Source of the DNA: Coturnix japonica
Taxonomy: Eukaryota; Chordata; Aves; Galliformes; Phasianidae
Assembly (NCBI RefSeq): GCF_001577835.2
Contig: NC_029536.1
Coordinates: 3,534,001-3,598,000, forward strand
DNA length: 64,000 nucleotides
Direction: 5' to 3'
In this document: one piece after another, positions 52,501 through 64,000 of the stretch
Position numbering within the stretch: position 1 is the stretch's first letter
How the letters are laid out: each line of letters opens with the position of its first letter
The notes under the pieces: model-generated
Databases searched by the model: none
Told to the model about the DNA's origin: nothing
Seen by the model: only the letters and a program-made list of their open reading frames with translations
Program-made: the position numbers and the translations under genes

Positions 52501-53659
52501 CAAATGGTGATCCTTATCTTCAGTCTGTTCCTAGATTTGGTTTCTAAATTTCAAGAAATAAAATGCCTTGGATCTTTCTTCCATACTGATCTCTGCCAAA
52601 GTTTTTTCTGCTCAGTCCTTGGCAGCTCATGCTTTGACATATACTGCAGCATGGATTCTTTTCTCAGCCCACTGGGTAGGGTCAATATAGCCCATGCTCT
52701 GCATGCCAGGTCTTCCACTTAGGATATTTAAATACCAGCCCTTTAACTCCTTGGCTTAGTCGTAACATTTCAAGTAAGTTCCTGAAAGCAGAGCTCACAG
52801 ATCCTCTTAATTTCTTTGCACTGCCTATTCTAGGAAACTCTGCTTACTGAAATACATTATTTCTCAGAGTGAGGTCAGAATTAGCTAACAAGGAGTTGTG
52901 TTCAACTGTCCCATGGAATCATAAGAAGGTGCAAAGATGTTCTGAAGTCAGTATTTCTCCCAGAAGGATCTCTGTCCCAGTCAGGTCAAAACTTCACATA
53001 AACCTAACACCAAAGGAATTCTATCCAAATGAGTTTCACCATGAGTGCTTAAACCTGTTCCCATTTTCTAGTAGCTCCTAATGAAAAACCCTGGCCTAGT
53101 GCTTAGTGCGCTGCTTTCTCTTCCCAAACAATCCCCCTAAGGTACTGCAAGAATTACCACTGCAAAATCATGTTGTTAACAAAGTACAATTGGCTGGAGA
53201 ACACAGGTATCTGAAACCCCAAATGAAATTATTATTAAAGAGAAAAAGAAGGAAAATGGTCATTAAGAGAAGATATCCTTCTGTATTCAATTTATTTCTG
53301 TGAGCAGTCAAAACTGTACAGGATTGGCCAACCTACTGTTCCATAAACGAGTACCCATAAACTCTCTGACAGGTTCATGTGCCTCATGAATGGAAGAAGC
53401 CAGAGGTTTAACTTAAATTCTTACCTGGAGGGTGTTACCTAGAACAGTTTCTCAAAAAACTCTCAAGCATATAAAGCTCAGAACAGAATCTTTACACCCT
53501 TCCCTCCCAACACACAGCAAAAACAGAGTTCAAAATAAAATGACAACATTAGGCACGAGGAATAGATATCCATCATGACTCACCAGCTCCCCAAAGTGCT
53601 TCATGGCATATTCCAGCACCCCAGCAGCTGCTTCTGGCTGTTGCAGTTTATTGTTAATG
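29530..53659 (-). CDS. MTOR: Serine/threonine kinase mTOR, exons 29-58 (C-terminal 1117 residues; 5' part beyond window)
   Basis: Catalytic subunit of mTORC1 and mTORC2; senses nutrients and growth factors and phosphorylates S6K, 4E-BP and AKT at lysosome and cytosol. Thirty exons with joined phases run from 53659 down to the stop at 29530 (3355 nt). The count fits the human gene (58 exons) exactly, so they are numbered 29-58. Domains in order are most of FAT, the rapamycin-binding FRB, the PI3K-like kinase, the T2446/S2448 regulatory stretch and FATC ending CYIGWCPFW. Catalytic-loop GLGDRHPSN and HIDFGDCFE are intact. The protein is near-identical to what I recall of human, except a linker in exon 39 that is about 14 residues shorter. 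Exons 1-28 (HEAT repeats) lie to the right of the window. ANGPTL7 sits on the other strand in intron 28. Confidence 0.98.
31995..36414 (-). CDS. MTOR: MTOR exons 46-53: kinase domain
   Basis: Exon coordinates: 36240-36414, 35934-36069, 35199-35346, 34392-34514, 34039-34121, 33199-33271, 32630-32704, 31995-32130. Visible motifs are [59 protein letters not shown], the catalytic loop [18 protein letters not shown] across exons 50/51, the metal-binding HIDFGDCFE (exon 51), [19 protein letters not shown] and [17 protein letters not shown]. No catalytic residue is altered. Confidence 0.97.
36720..37690 (-). CDS. MTOR: MTOR exons 44-45: FRB domain
   Basis: Exon coordinates: 37508-37690 and 36720-36854. 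They encode [37 protein letters not shown] and [19 protein letters not shown]. The residues that form the FKBP12-rapamycin pocket (Ser of LEEAS, Trp and Phe of AWDLYYHVF; human S2035, W2101, F2108) are all present. Confidence 0.97.
38270..53659 (-). CDS. MTOR: MTOR exons 29-43: FAT domain
   Basis: Exon coordinates: 53584-53659, 51809-51948, 49518-49618, 48901-49016, 47487-47564, 47012-47119, 45142-45267, 44364-44495, 41844-41959, 40515-40632, 39934-40140, 39463-39563, 39132-39228, 38671-38769, 38270-38392. Anchors are [179 protein letters not shown] and [19 protein letters not shown]. These helical repeats wrap the kinase domain. Exon 39 holds the short variable linker. Confidence 0.97.
41960..44363 (-). 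other. MTOR: MTOR intron 36
   Basis: About 2.4 kb without coding signal on either strand. It is AT-rich, with short T and A runs (for example near 43300). No interspersed repeat was recognised. Confidence 0.6.
45268..47011 (-). other. MTOR: MTOR intron 34, with an A18 run
   Basis: Between exons 34 and 35. It holds an (A)18 run at 45715-45732. A plus-strand open frame of 137 codons at 45443-45856 reads through the A-run as poly-Lys and has no family features, so it is left uncalled. Confidence 0.6.
49619..51808 (-). other. MTOR: MTOR intron 30
   Basis: About 2.2 kb between exons 30 and 31. No gene, RNA or interspersed repeat was recognised. Confidence 0.6.
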
Positions 53660-56600
53660 CTGAAGAAGGAAGAGAAAGATCATTGAACACAGCTGGCAGC
53701 TCTCAGGGGCTGGTATGAGCTTCTCCTTGATAGTATCACGTTCTGTCAGTTAGAAATACCAATGGAACATGCTCCTTTTTCTTTAAAACTTTTAAGTGAA
53801 TGATTAGACTAATGAAGAGACACAATGGCTACAATAGGGGTACATATATTTTCTGCACATATTCCCAAGACCTGTTACACAAAACAATGATTGTACATGA
53901 TTATTAATGTAAATAGCAGTTTGCTGGCTTCATTTTACCAGTATAAGCAGCTTCCTGGATGCAGTGTTAAGAAAGGCTGGATTACATACACTGCATATGG
54001 GAAATAAAAGTGGATTGCAAGGCATTTTCTGACTACGGATTAAGTAGATTTCCTTTTGGGAATTTATATGAAGTCCATCCTCCAACACTGAGATTTCCAT
54101 TTGGAAGTACTCGTGTAAGGTGACAATCCATGTCAGCTTTCCATTTACACAATAGGCAAAAACAAATCCAATAGATGCACAGCTGTGCACAACCAGTTTG
54201 ACAAGAAGGCATATGAATTGGTGGAACTGAAGATGCAGATGTTGCCAAGTCAGCACACATGCATTATGTAAGAATACTTTCAGATAAGGACATCTGCCTT
54301 TAAAGAAAATCAATCACTGGCAACCACACTGGAAAGGATTCTTCTGAGGTTTTGCTTGCTTTATTTCTCCAGCTATCACTTTTCCTCTCTGCTACCATTA
54401 AATTTAGGGATACAGAAAAGATTTAACAGTGATCAAAAAGGGGCTTGAGCAAAACTTCAGCGCCTGCTCTCATGTTCCATTTCTTCATTTTAATTTCCTG
54501 AGAATCTCATTGCATTAAGGTAGAACTTCATCCCTAGCATTTTTTTTCCATCTTACCCACCTCTATGTATACAAGACCTTCCTGCCACCAAATACCGGCT
54601 GCACTTATTAAGAACTTTACAGTGCTGATATTTTTTCCTTCCATTTGTATTATATGTTCCCATTGACATCGCAACAACTGAGCACGTTACACCACAGATT
54701 ACAATCCAATCTTAATAATTGTTAATGTTGGGAGAGGAAACAGCAAAACCTATCGAAACAGGGACAGTGACAGCAATGCAGAGACAGTTCTTTGAATATG
54801 TTGTTCAACATACAGACATATAGACAGCCTTTGAATATGTTGTTACATATAGGTGTAGCCTGCAGAAATGCCCTTCATTACCTGTTATCAGAATGATAGC
54901 ATATACATACATATCTTTTCCCCATAACAGTTGCACTGATTCATATAAGACAATGAAATCCACAGTATTAAATGGAGTCATCTGAACAGACTGTCAAGAG
55001 AAGGGACATTTTCAAGTGCTATATATATTCTCTCCTTGAAAGTTTCCTTTCTTGACAACTACAGAACCAAGCTCATGGACACACTGGATACCTGGCAATG
55101 TCAAGTAAAACACCTTTGGAAATAGGAACTAGGAGCAGTTTGAGGTCAAATTAGGCTTAGACTAAGAACCTACCACAGTCACAGCTCTTCACACACAGGC
55201 AACCCAAAATGGGAAGCTCTTGGAATATATCCATGCCTTTCTTAAATAAGATAGTCAAAGTACATACTACTCCATGCTTCTCAAGGGAACGCTAGACAGC
55301 AGTGCCCCATAAAAGTGATAAATGGTTGTCACATTTCATATCCTGATGATTTAAAGAGCCATTGGCAGGAACATCACTTCCAGTATGTCAGGCAGTTAAT
55401 TACTTCCAACTTATCTTTCTCGTCAACGTGTCCTGACAAATTGTCCATTATCTTTTATTCTTTGACTATTAGCACTGCACTTTTGCTGACGCTCCCTGGT
55501 GCACTCAATCATTCCTTTTTGTTTTGTACTTTCTTGGCTGTCCACCGTACAATTACATGTTTCAATACTCTAAGTTGTAGCTGTTTAAGGAGAGGGAGAG
55601 GAAAAAAGGGGAAGGAGAAAGACCTGGATTTAAAAGAATATACAGAAATAGATATAACACAGTGTTGTTATTATTAACCATAAATCACTCTTAATAAATG
55701 ATCTAACCCAGACAGTGAGTAAAGCTAAGTAATTCTTTGGACTGGGATAAGCCACTGATGGGGAATCTGTCAGTGTCCTGATAGAGCACATTAAAAGGGT
55801 GCTTACAGAAATGGAAGAAGAAAGCATCCATAGCTTTGGCAAAAATGAACCTAAACACAGAGAGTTACAACTGGTATGAAGAACACAGAAATCCCTCCAA
55901 AGCAAAACTCACGCATCAAACTTTCATTAATGATGGCTGGATATTCACTGACTTTCCTCCCAGCAATAAATCCTTGGTAATCACAGCATCCTTTCAGACC
56001 TCAACAGTGTCTGTATACTACATCTAATTTATTTCCATGAGATTTAGATTGTATTTTGGCCTGGACAGCAGCTACTTTCTTCCTTCCAGAAATGCTAAGT
56101 TGTGAATTGTTTTCTCCTAAGACAAATGTTCAAGTAAAATATCCCCAAATTCAATCTTTTAAATGCCATATGTACACACTTAAAGTCTTCTAACTAAAGC
56201 ACAAGCCATCTGTATTGTTTCCTGCTTACATGAAGCAGAATGGTACACAAAATAAAGCTACAGAGGGAGCCAAGGGAGACAGCAAGAGACTTCTTAAGCT
56301 GTTTCAAGGCAGAGATTCTAATATACATTGCACTCATTTCACTACTTAAAATACATTATTTGATTTTGATTTTTATGGAATAAAGTGAATAAGAAAACCA
56401 ATAAAACAGACTGCAAGATCCCTATACTTTCCTTCAAGATGAGCATTAATCAGCTGCAAAAGTGATTTCCACCAGTTTTATATGAGTTTGACCCACCCGG
56501 ACTTGCATAAAGCAGTACAGGATAATTGAATTTTATCTCAATAACAATATCAGAAGCATTAATTTCCATATTTCAAGTGCACGGTCTTCAGCAGAGATAG

Positions 56601-59600
56601 AAGGGGAAGCTGGACAAGGAAAAGACTGGCACAGAGAGCTGTGCAAAGAGAAGACATAAATCCAAGATTACATTTTTTTTTCCCCTCTTTGTTAATCAGT
56701 ACAGGAAAGAGCTGAGCATGGGGAACATCCAACCCTACTGTCCAACCTTAACCTGTGTGTAGCACTTGAGAATGAGCAGGATATTAAGATGTGACAAGGC
56801 TGATGAAAAACAGTTTGCAGAGATGGAATGGTATAGTAATGGGAAACAGTGTCTATCCCTGACAAATTCCCTGATATGAAACAAAATATGGACAAAATCT
56901 TCAATCTATGAACTTTATTAATTGTGAGAGGTCAGACGAACCTATTGTTTAATTATCAAGATATTAAACAATGTGCAAAGCCCACTTCTGAGCTAGAATT
57001 ACAAAAAGAAGAACGAGAGAAAGGCACTTCTATTGCTTGTCTATTTTGAAGGCTGTTTAAATAGAAACCAGACATGAACTGGGAATGAATAACAACTTTA
57101 CTGTCTTCAGCAGGAAAAACACTCCACTGATGGATTTCCTCCTCCATAAACCCCGGGCACAATGTCTAATGCTCACTAGAAACATTCCCTTTTATACAGT
57201 CCAGTCATCCACTACCTTTAAGGATATCTAGCAAAATTCTGTCACTCAAAATATATTAAATCTTCAAGAATTAGAAATAAGAGCCTGGACCTTCCTTCAT
57301 CTTCCTCAGTTAGTTTTATTAATATTAGAGACTTTCCAAGAAGTCCCAAGACTATCTGGGAGACAACACACGTTTTCTATCTCCAGAAAGCATCTCAAGG
57401 CTTGTTAGAAAAAGCAAACCCTTATTTTTGCAATAAAGCAGCTTGAGCGTAACATCTAAAAGCAGCCACAGTTGTCTCTTCAACACTGTTTAAAATCAAA
57501 CCTCTTTTATCTCACAGATTTTATCCACCTAATCCAAGCTTGTTTTTGCTTCAGAAGTGGTAAGAGCTTGCTTCTGCGAGTAGAAGTGGATGCTATTGCT
57601 ACTTTGCAGAACAGATAATCCTTTGGCACAAGGAACTGGATTTATAGGCTAATTTCCTCAATTCTACAGTTTGTGTTCAGGCATCCCTGAATTCTTGATT
57701 CAACAAACATCAGAAAAGAAGAACTGCCAGCAAAGAGCTGTTTTCAATAAACAGTTGCAATGAGTGACCGCTTACAGACCAGACTAACTGCACCTGATCC
57801 TCACTCTTCCAAAAGTCATTACTGTACAGCAATAGCAAAGTGAATATTAAACATTTATTCATCTTTAAAAAGAGAGGTGAACAGATCCATGCTTTTCCAT
57901 GCTTCGTGGCTGTCTTGAAGGGAAAAGCAGATCTTCAGAGGGCTCTGGCAAAGCATGGACCTCTGGGCTCCGCCAGGAGAGAGCTGAGCATCTTTGCCAT
58001 CTCAGCAGGCACCAGGAATGTGAGATTTAAGCATTTGCCAGATAAGTGCTAAGGGTTTTGCAATGACTGGCTACCAAATAAATAGCCACAGGGCACAGCT
58101 TTTCTTCTCTCAGCTTCACATACACCTGCCAGAAATACTCTACACAGAAGGCAGTCATTTACACCCATCTCTAATTTAATCTGGCCCCCCAGGGCCAGAT
58201 ACCTGGTTCTAATTGAGTGATATTAATATACTTCTCTAATTACGTAACATAAACCAACATCTCAAGGTGTGTGCTAACTGTAATGATATTTATACTTAAT
58301 CCTCCCAACCACTTCAAACCTAACATCCTTAAGGAAGTCAGAAAGAATCTGCCTCATGTTATTGACCTTAAGATATCATCTTTTTAGCTACTATGTAGCG
58401 GAGTACTTCCAAATACAAAATATAATGGAAGAAAGGCAGAACAATGAATTTCAGACTGGATTTCTCTATCAATATTAAGGGAAAGTAAAAAAGAGGACTG
58501 GGACCTACTCAGCTGTCAGGGAACCTGTTTCTCTTTAATTATGCCCACAGTTATGCCACTTTCCAAAATTCAACTTGAAATTAGGGCCCTATTTTAAGTA
58601 TAGAATCATTTCCTATAGACTGTCAAATTCTACAGCTGATTTTATCTGGCTTTAACTTACACTGATACATATAACAGACTATTACTTTCTATGCAGCAGG
58701 GAGAGATTCAACACTCAAAAAACACAAATTCCATTAAGGCTAAGGCCTCTGCCAACAGAGATGTCCGCCTAAATCTCTCTTAATGCTTCCTCAAAAGCAA
58801 TGACAGATGTGAAGATTTGTGCTTTTGCAATCCTGCCTAATGCTAGTTGCACCTTACAGAGAACAAAATGATAGAACAGAATAGTCTCCTGTGAGGAAAA
58901 TCAAAGTACGTAACAGAAAGATGTCCAGAATTAGGATATAGAGTTTAGAGACTGAATCTGAAACAAAACCCTGGCTGTCTCATTTTCAATTAAATAGTTT
59001 AGAAAAGGGATTCAGAAGCTTTATGCCCTGTTTTGTAACATCTGGATGCAACATGGAGCTTGGCTGAATTCTAGATACTTCTAAAACTTAAATCAAGAGG
59101 GAATGCAAGGACAACAGTTACTCATTTCCAGATCTGCCCCACATGACACAAGCATGAGTGTGGGGGAATTCAGAGTGTACAAGGCAAAGAAAAGAGTTAC
59201 TGTAAGCTAGAGAAGCAGCAGAGAGGATCACAATCCTATATAACAAGATTGGGACGTTAGCAGGGTGGCTTTTTGGGGTAGGGAAGCCAGAGTTGGGCTT
59301 ATCATGCTCTTTGTTCCAACTTCCATGAAAACATGTTTCTCATCGCAGGCAGCCTGAGAAGAATTTGCCCCTGGGAATGGCAGAAGCTCCAGCTGGAAGA
59401 GGGCTCAGACAGGATTAGAGACAGAACAAAAAGGTCAGGCTTTCATCTGTGTGCAGTGGCACTTTCTGGTCTGAAGTATAAAAGCAATTTTGCAATGGAA
59501 GGTTTCTGGAATGCCCATGACAACAACACAACTGAAGCCAAAGATGTACTGTAAATAGAAGTGTCCTCTGGTGCTTCAATCAAATTGTACTTACATACTT

Positions 59601-61500
59601 ACATCTATCTCTGGTGATACCTCAGGTCAGCAGCAGCACACAGCAGCCTCATCAGCTGGTGCTACATACTGCAGGGTCTCTGCCTGAAATACAGCACACA
59701 GGTAGTCACCCGCAGCGCAGCTCAAGGCACCTACAGTGATCTCTTGGAGATCTCTAATCTCCAGAAGAGCCTCTTCTTCCTCTTTAACACGTTCTGCATC
59801 TTCAGCACTTTGATGCTTTCATCTTCCTAAATCTTTGCACCCTGGTGAAGGGTGAGGAGTCTCATTTCTGTTCTGCAGAAAAGCTCTTTGCCAGTTGTGC
59901 TGCAAATCAGAGACAGAAATGAAGCATCTAGCTAAAAGTGTAACAAAGGAGAAGAAACTATACCAGCTAAAAGAGAATGGGAGATCACCAAGGCTTTTCT
60001 AATCTTAATTAAACAAAATCCTGCAGCTGCTTTGGACCAGCAAAAGAATTTTAGACGGGATAATATGTCTCTGCTGTGTTTATTCTCATTTTCTTCATAA
60101 AAAGAGCAAGATTAGCTTCATTTTGTTTTCTTGGACACCAAGAATCTTCATGGCATTTACCCCTGGAACAGACACACGAGTCATTTACCCCTTCATTTGT
60201 ATCTTATCTTTGTCAGTTTTCACAATCAGAAGCTTTGCAGAGAGAGAATAACCCACACATATGGCAAGTGCAGGGCAGTTTGTGAGGTAAAAATTGATCT
60301 ACAAGGATCTAGAAGAAAAGCTGCACACCTTTAGCAAAAGGTTACAGCATTGATGAAACTTTCTACTTTGGGATCAGACAACTATTATCAACTTGTTAAC
60401 TCTTAAAGGATACAGAGAAAAAAGAAAGTCTTGGGATCTCACCCAGCTGATGCTTGACTTACACCCTGAAGGTCTAAAGATTTAAAAGTTGTTCTTAAAC
60501 CTACGCTTTATATAACTCTGGATGTTTTAATTACCCATAGATCATCTTTATCAAAGCCTTATCAATAAACTGGCCTCCATAACACTTGGAGTTACAATGA
60601 TTGTTTCCTGTAAAAAACACATTGCTTGTCAACTTTAGTTAGATGGCCTTTCAGCATTAATGTTCTCTCGCTTGTCCACCATGCACAAACAGAAGCGTGG
60701 GGTTTGATTTACCTGTTTTGCAGACTTCTGTGCACCCCACCCTTAGATGTCCCATCTCTAAAAAGGACAGCACTGAAGTCCATGAACGTGCACTCCCAAG
60801 ACAAGAGTGTCCAGAGAGATGAGAATTAGATGCCAAACAAATTAATTTGTTAACATATTCCCTAAATTATGGAACACGGTGGGGAGTAATAACTCTGTGC
60901 TTGCAACTCCTGGACAGTATGTTAGCAGCTATTCTGCAGCTATGGGTACCTTATAGGGAGTTACCTCCCTTGAACTTTCCAAAGAGTAAAAAAACAAACA
61001 AAAAAAAACCTCATCCTGTTAGAACAGACTTTTTACATCCAGCACCTCCAAGGCTCTCATGTTATTGAAGCACCAGAGTTAGTCACCAAGAGGGCTACAA
61101 TCCAATGGGCAAAAATTTACTGGAAACTTTCCTCATTTCCTAGCCCTCTCCCACTCAGTTCTGTCCTGAAGGCGTGTGAAGTCTCTCCTGCACTTCCCAA
61201 CCTTCCTTGGCTAAAACCTGTTCCAATTTCACCCAGTAAATACCTGACACGAACAGATGAACTGGGAGGGGCCAGAAAGCTCCACATAGTTTCAGGGGGT
61301 GGAAGTAAACAGAAAAAAACGTATTTAAGATGCTTTGAGAGAGACTTAGAAAGCTCATACTCTGACAGGAGGGGTCTGGAAAAAGGCTGATTCTACAGGC
61401 TCCACCTTCAAAGACTCACTTCATTGGAAGAAAGCAAGGTACCACTCTGCTGCAGCACTTGCAGAAAGTTTCATACATACCCCAGCTGCTTTCAGACTAC
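53660..61500 (-). other. MTOR: MTOR intron 28, part before ANGPTL7
   Basis: Nearly 8 kb without a recognised gene. Open frames at 53930-54313 (minus) and 55315-55677 (plus) look like chance: hydrophobic mixtures with no motif. A small imperfect tandem duplication lies at 54783-54844 (CTTTGAATATGTTGTT twice, 39 bases apart). Enhancers for ANGPTL7 could lie here, but sequence alone does not show them. Confidence 0.5.
61322..61328 (+). promoter_or_regulatory. ANGPTL7: Possible TATA-like box of ANGPTL7
   Basis: TATTTAA lies about 215 bases upstream of the ATG and would give a leader of roughly 185 bases. ANGPTL7 is a tissue-restricted gene, so a TATA-type promoter is plausible, but the match is weak. 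Confidence 0.3.
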
Positions 61501-61539
61501 CCGCAGTCAGTTGGAAGTTTTCTGTTGCTGTAAGCAGAA

Positions 61540-64000
61540 ATGCCGGCAAGATCTACTGTTCAGCTGGCATGGCTCTGCATTATCACTGTGTCTGTTGCTG
61601 TCTATCCAGCACTGCTGCAGAAGCCTCCTAAAAGGAGGACAATCAATGGGAACATACAGTCCAAGATGATGGGATGCTGCGATGAGATTAAAGAGCTCAA
61701 GTTGCAAGTAGCCAACCTGAGCAGAATGCTGCAGGAGCTGAGCAAGAAGCAGGAAGGTGACTGGGTGAATGTGGTGATGCAGGTGATGGAGCTGGAAGGA
61801 AGCACCAAGCAGATGGAGTCCCGCCTCATTGATGCTGAGAGCAAGTACTCCGAAATGAACAACCAGATAGATATCATGCAACTCCAGGCAGCTCAGACGG
61901 TCACGCAAACTTCAGCTGGTAAGGAGGGAGTCTCCAAGCTCCCAGCTGCACATCTTAATGCTCAAAATGAATGATTAGTTCTTAATGCTAGCATGTCCCA
62001 CTAATGTGCTTATCCAGACTGCGAACAGAATACATCTGCTTAAAATACTTCTTTAGGCAGGTGATCCTCAGGAAAAAAGCAATTTGACTTCATGTCAAAA
62101 GTCCAAAGATCCAGCTGTATTTTAATGCCTGCATGTTTGTTACCAGAGAGTGGAAAAACTGAATAGATAATGTATTAGTGCAGTGATTAATTCAGTCCTA
62201 CACCTTACTTTCTGAGCCAATAGTACCAATCCTAAAGGAGAGCTGTTGATTTGTTGATGATTTCTAGTACCAATCCTAAAGGAGAGCTGGCTCTGGGAGG
62301 AAATGGCTCTGGCAGTGACATCCTTTGAGTTCATAGTGCTGACAGGGAACCAGAAGTTGGTAAAGCAATAGGAAACGCTTTCCAAGCATTACTGTAGATT
62401 TGTAATTGCATCTTTATGATGATCTCTGAGCAAGAGACTTGAGCCACTATTTGAATGACAGTTCTTCAAAATTCAAAAGGTGCAGATGATGCAACATGTA
62501 AGCAGTGATATACACCCAGCCAAAACACATTCAAATCACTCAAAATTCTCTCTTCCCTAGGGGAAGATTTCAGTGCACACAGCAATTGCACAGGCTTGTA
62601 ATGTGGAATGCAGGTGCATTTTGTAGTTCAGCTCCCTGTAAAGCAATTTCTAGAAGAAAGCATTATTCAGATTTTGTTGTCTTTTATCTTAAAGAGAAAA
62701 CTATTTCAACAAGCTTCAGATTCCTTTTAGACTGTTATTTCCAGGATGATTGAATTTGCAGAAGAAAAAAGAAAACACATACACCCATTTTGTTTTCCTA
62801 AGAGCTTCTAAGCCTATTTACTACATTCTGCTGGCAGGAAGTTTGAGTTGCTCAGCTTTGACACACCACTCACTGTTTACAGTAGGTCTTAGAGGTGTCA
62901 CTATGGATTAAATTCATTGGAGCTATAGTAAAAGCACAGGGGAAAAAAAAGTAACAACACACAAGAAAGTAGCCCAGAAGGTGTTTAATTCAAGCGTGTC
63001 TGACTACACCAGGTAAGACACATTGACTGTACTAAACTGAAAACTGTCAGAACAGGTAAAGCCTTGCTTCAGCTGGTTTATCTTCCTCCGAAACAGCACC
63101 AAGTCAGCCCCTGCACAGGGGGGAAAGGAGGCTTACAGAGACTGACTGCAGCTAAAAGCCACCACCTGTCACAGCTCCAGTGCAAAAGGTGCTGAGCCTC
63201 ACCCACAAATACAGCTAACCTGTTCAAGCACACAATCTCAGCAGCACCTGGCAGCAGGCCCATCCATTCTACTGGATAAGGCTTTACTACTGAAAGGGGA
63301 CAGCAATTACAGCTTCTTACCTTTAAACACAAACATATACAGTAGCAATGTGAAAAGGAAGAAAGACCTCTCTTTGGACTATTTCAGATAAACAGACTTG
63401 TAAGAAACCTTCCTCACTTAATTATTTCTTGTACTACAAATGAAGCTTTAAAGAAATCTGACTCAGGGGGAGGGGGGCATTATTCTCACTGCTCAGATTC
63501 TTACTTTATGGTTTTGATTCAAGTAGATGCTGTCTATGACTGCTCATCACTTTATCAGAGGAACTATCGCATCTCTGGTGTTTACAAGCTGCCTCCTGAT
63601 GAATTCCTGGGCAGTCCAGATCTGGAGGTAAGGATGTAACATACACAACAAGCATTAAGTGCCTTCTGAAATATAATATAGAAAAGAAAGAGAGCACATA
63701 CTGAGTTATGATGCCCTGCACCTTGAGCCAGCACCTTTACAGTGACAAACCTTGGAGATAAGTATATTTAAGCAGGGCAAACAGTAAGATGTTTAGATAA
63801 CAGTGGTTTTTTGTTTTAATTCTTTTTAAATAAAACAGGAAGTTCTTCAACTTGTGAAAGCTGGAACTGTGCTGTTTCAATGTTTCAGTTGAAAACAAAC
63901 TTCCTAAGTCTCCTGATAAACTGATAAGCTCCTGATAAGTCTCCTGATAAGCACTGCATTTTTCCTCTTCTAGGTGTTCTGTGACATGGAGACAGATGGA
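61540..64000 (+). CDS. ANGPTL7: Angiopoietin-like 7, exons 1-3 (3' part beyond window)
   Basis: Secreted glycoprotein of cornea, sclera and other matrix-rich tissue; acts outside the cell in matrix and angiogenesis control. Exon 1 is 61540-61918 (donor GCTG|GTAAGG), exon 2 is 63527-63627, and exon 3 starts at 63974 and is cut by the window end. Exon 1 encodes a signal peptide (MPARSTVQLAWLCIITVSVA, cleavage about 21), a variable basic stretch, then the coiled coil with CCDEIKELKLQVANLSRML, KKQEGDWVNVVMQVMELEG, ESRLIDAESKYSEMNNQID and IMQLQAAQTVTQTSA. Exons 2 and 3 begin the fibrinogen C-terminal domain (DAVYDCSSLYQRNYRISG, YKLPPDEFLGSPDLE, VFCDMETDG). The coiled coil matches human almost residue for residue; the 20-50 stretch does not. 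The gene is nested in MTOR intron 28 on the opposite strand, as in mammals. No defect in the visible part. Confidence 0.97.
62221..62289. repeat. Small tandem duplication in ANGPTL7 intron 1
   Basis: A 25-base segment beginning TAGTACCAATCC occurs at 62221-62245 and again, identical, at 62265-62289, with 19 bases between. The 44-base period suggests a recent local duplication. Confidence 0.85.
63906..63952. repeat. Short CTCCTGATAA repeats in ANGPTL7 intron 2
   Basis: CTCCTGATAA is repeated three times with a partial fourth unit, about 25-70 bases before the exon 3 acceptor. Confidence 0.75.

Noticed and set aside
53930-54313. 127-codon minus-strand frame in MTOR intron 28, considered as an extra MTOR exon or nested gene
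   Set aside because: The sequence is hydrophobic without a motif, there are no suitable splice sites, and the MTOR phases already join without it.
61507-61908. 133-codon minus-strand frame opposite ANGPTL7 exon 1
   Set aside because: It is the mirror of the conserved coiled-coil coding exon; the His/Leu-rich composition is typical of an antisense shadow.

Overview
The window is nuclear DNA of a bird, most likely a galliform close to chicken. It carries short CR1 LINE remnants typical of birds, and the compact split genes SRM, EXOSC10, MTOR and ANGPTL7 in the order known from human 1p36.2 and chicken chromosome 21. The species call is inference. All exon boundaries below were read by eye from GT/AG sites, reading phase and remembered human proteins. 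Every internal phase closes, which is strong internal support.

Layout from left to right. At 848-949 (minus) is the first coding exon of a small secreted peptide precursor, best matched to cortistatin / somatostatin-2, with a TATA box and a CRE-like site upstream; its hormone exon lies before base 1. About 1.1-8.2 kb is intergenic with no gene recognised. SRM (spermidine synthase, 8 coding exons, 294 aa) runs 13018 to 8804 on the minus strand from a CpG-island promoter flanked by GAAC-type short tandem repeats. EXOSC10 (nuclear exosome 3'-5' exonuclease, 25 exons, 907 aa) runs 28575 to 15026 on the minus strand and has two CR1 copies in its first two introns. MTOR (minus) occupies 53659 to about 28.83 kb. 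Thirty exons, 29-58 by human numbering, encode the last 1117 residues: the FAT domain (from within), FRB, kinase and FATC. ANGPTL7 lies on the plus strand inside MTOR intron 28 and starts at 61540; its third exon is cut by the window end.

The genes are not one pathway. SRM supplies spermidine, EXOSC10 processes and degrades nuclear RNA, MTOR is the catalytic subunit of the growth-control complexes mTORC1/2, and ANGPTL7 is a secreted fibrinogen-domain protein. SRM, EXOSC10 and MTOR are housekeeping genes in tandem, and the MTOR poly(A) region lies only about 250 bp from the EXOSC10 start codon.

I found no RNA genes, CRISPR arrays, viral fossils or clearly novel multi-gene system. The most useful leads are the cortistatin-like gene next to SRM, the AACNG pentamer array and repeated GGTTCGG units around the SRM start, the compact TCTCGCGAGA/YY1 start region of EXOSC10, a tandem NAGNAG acceptor in EXOSC10, and a short linker in MTOR exon 39.
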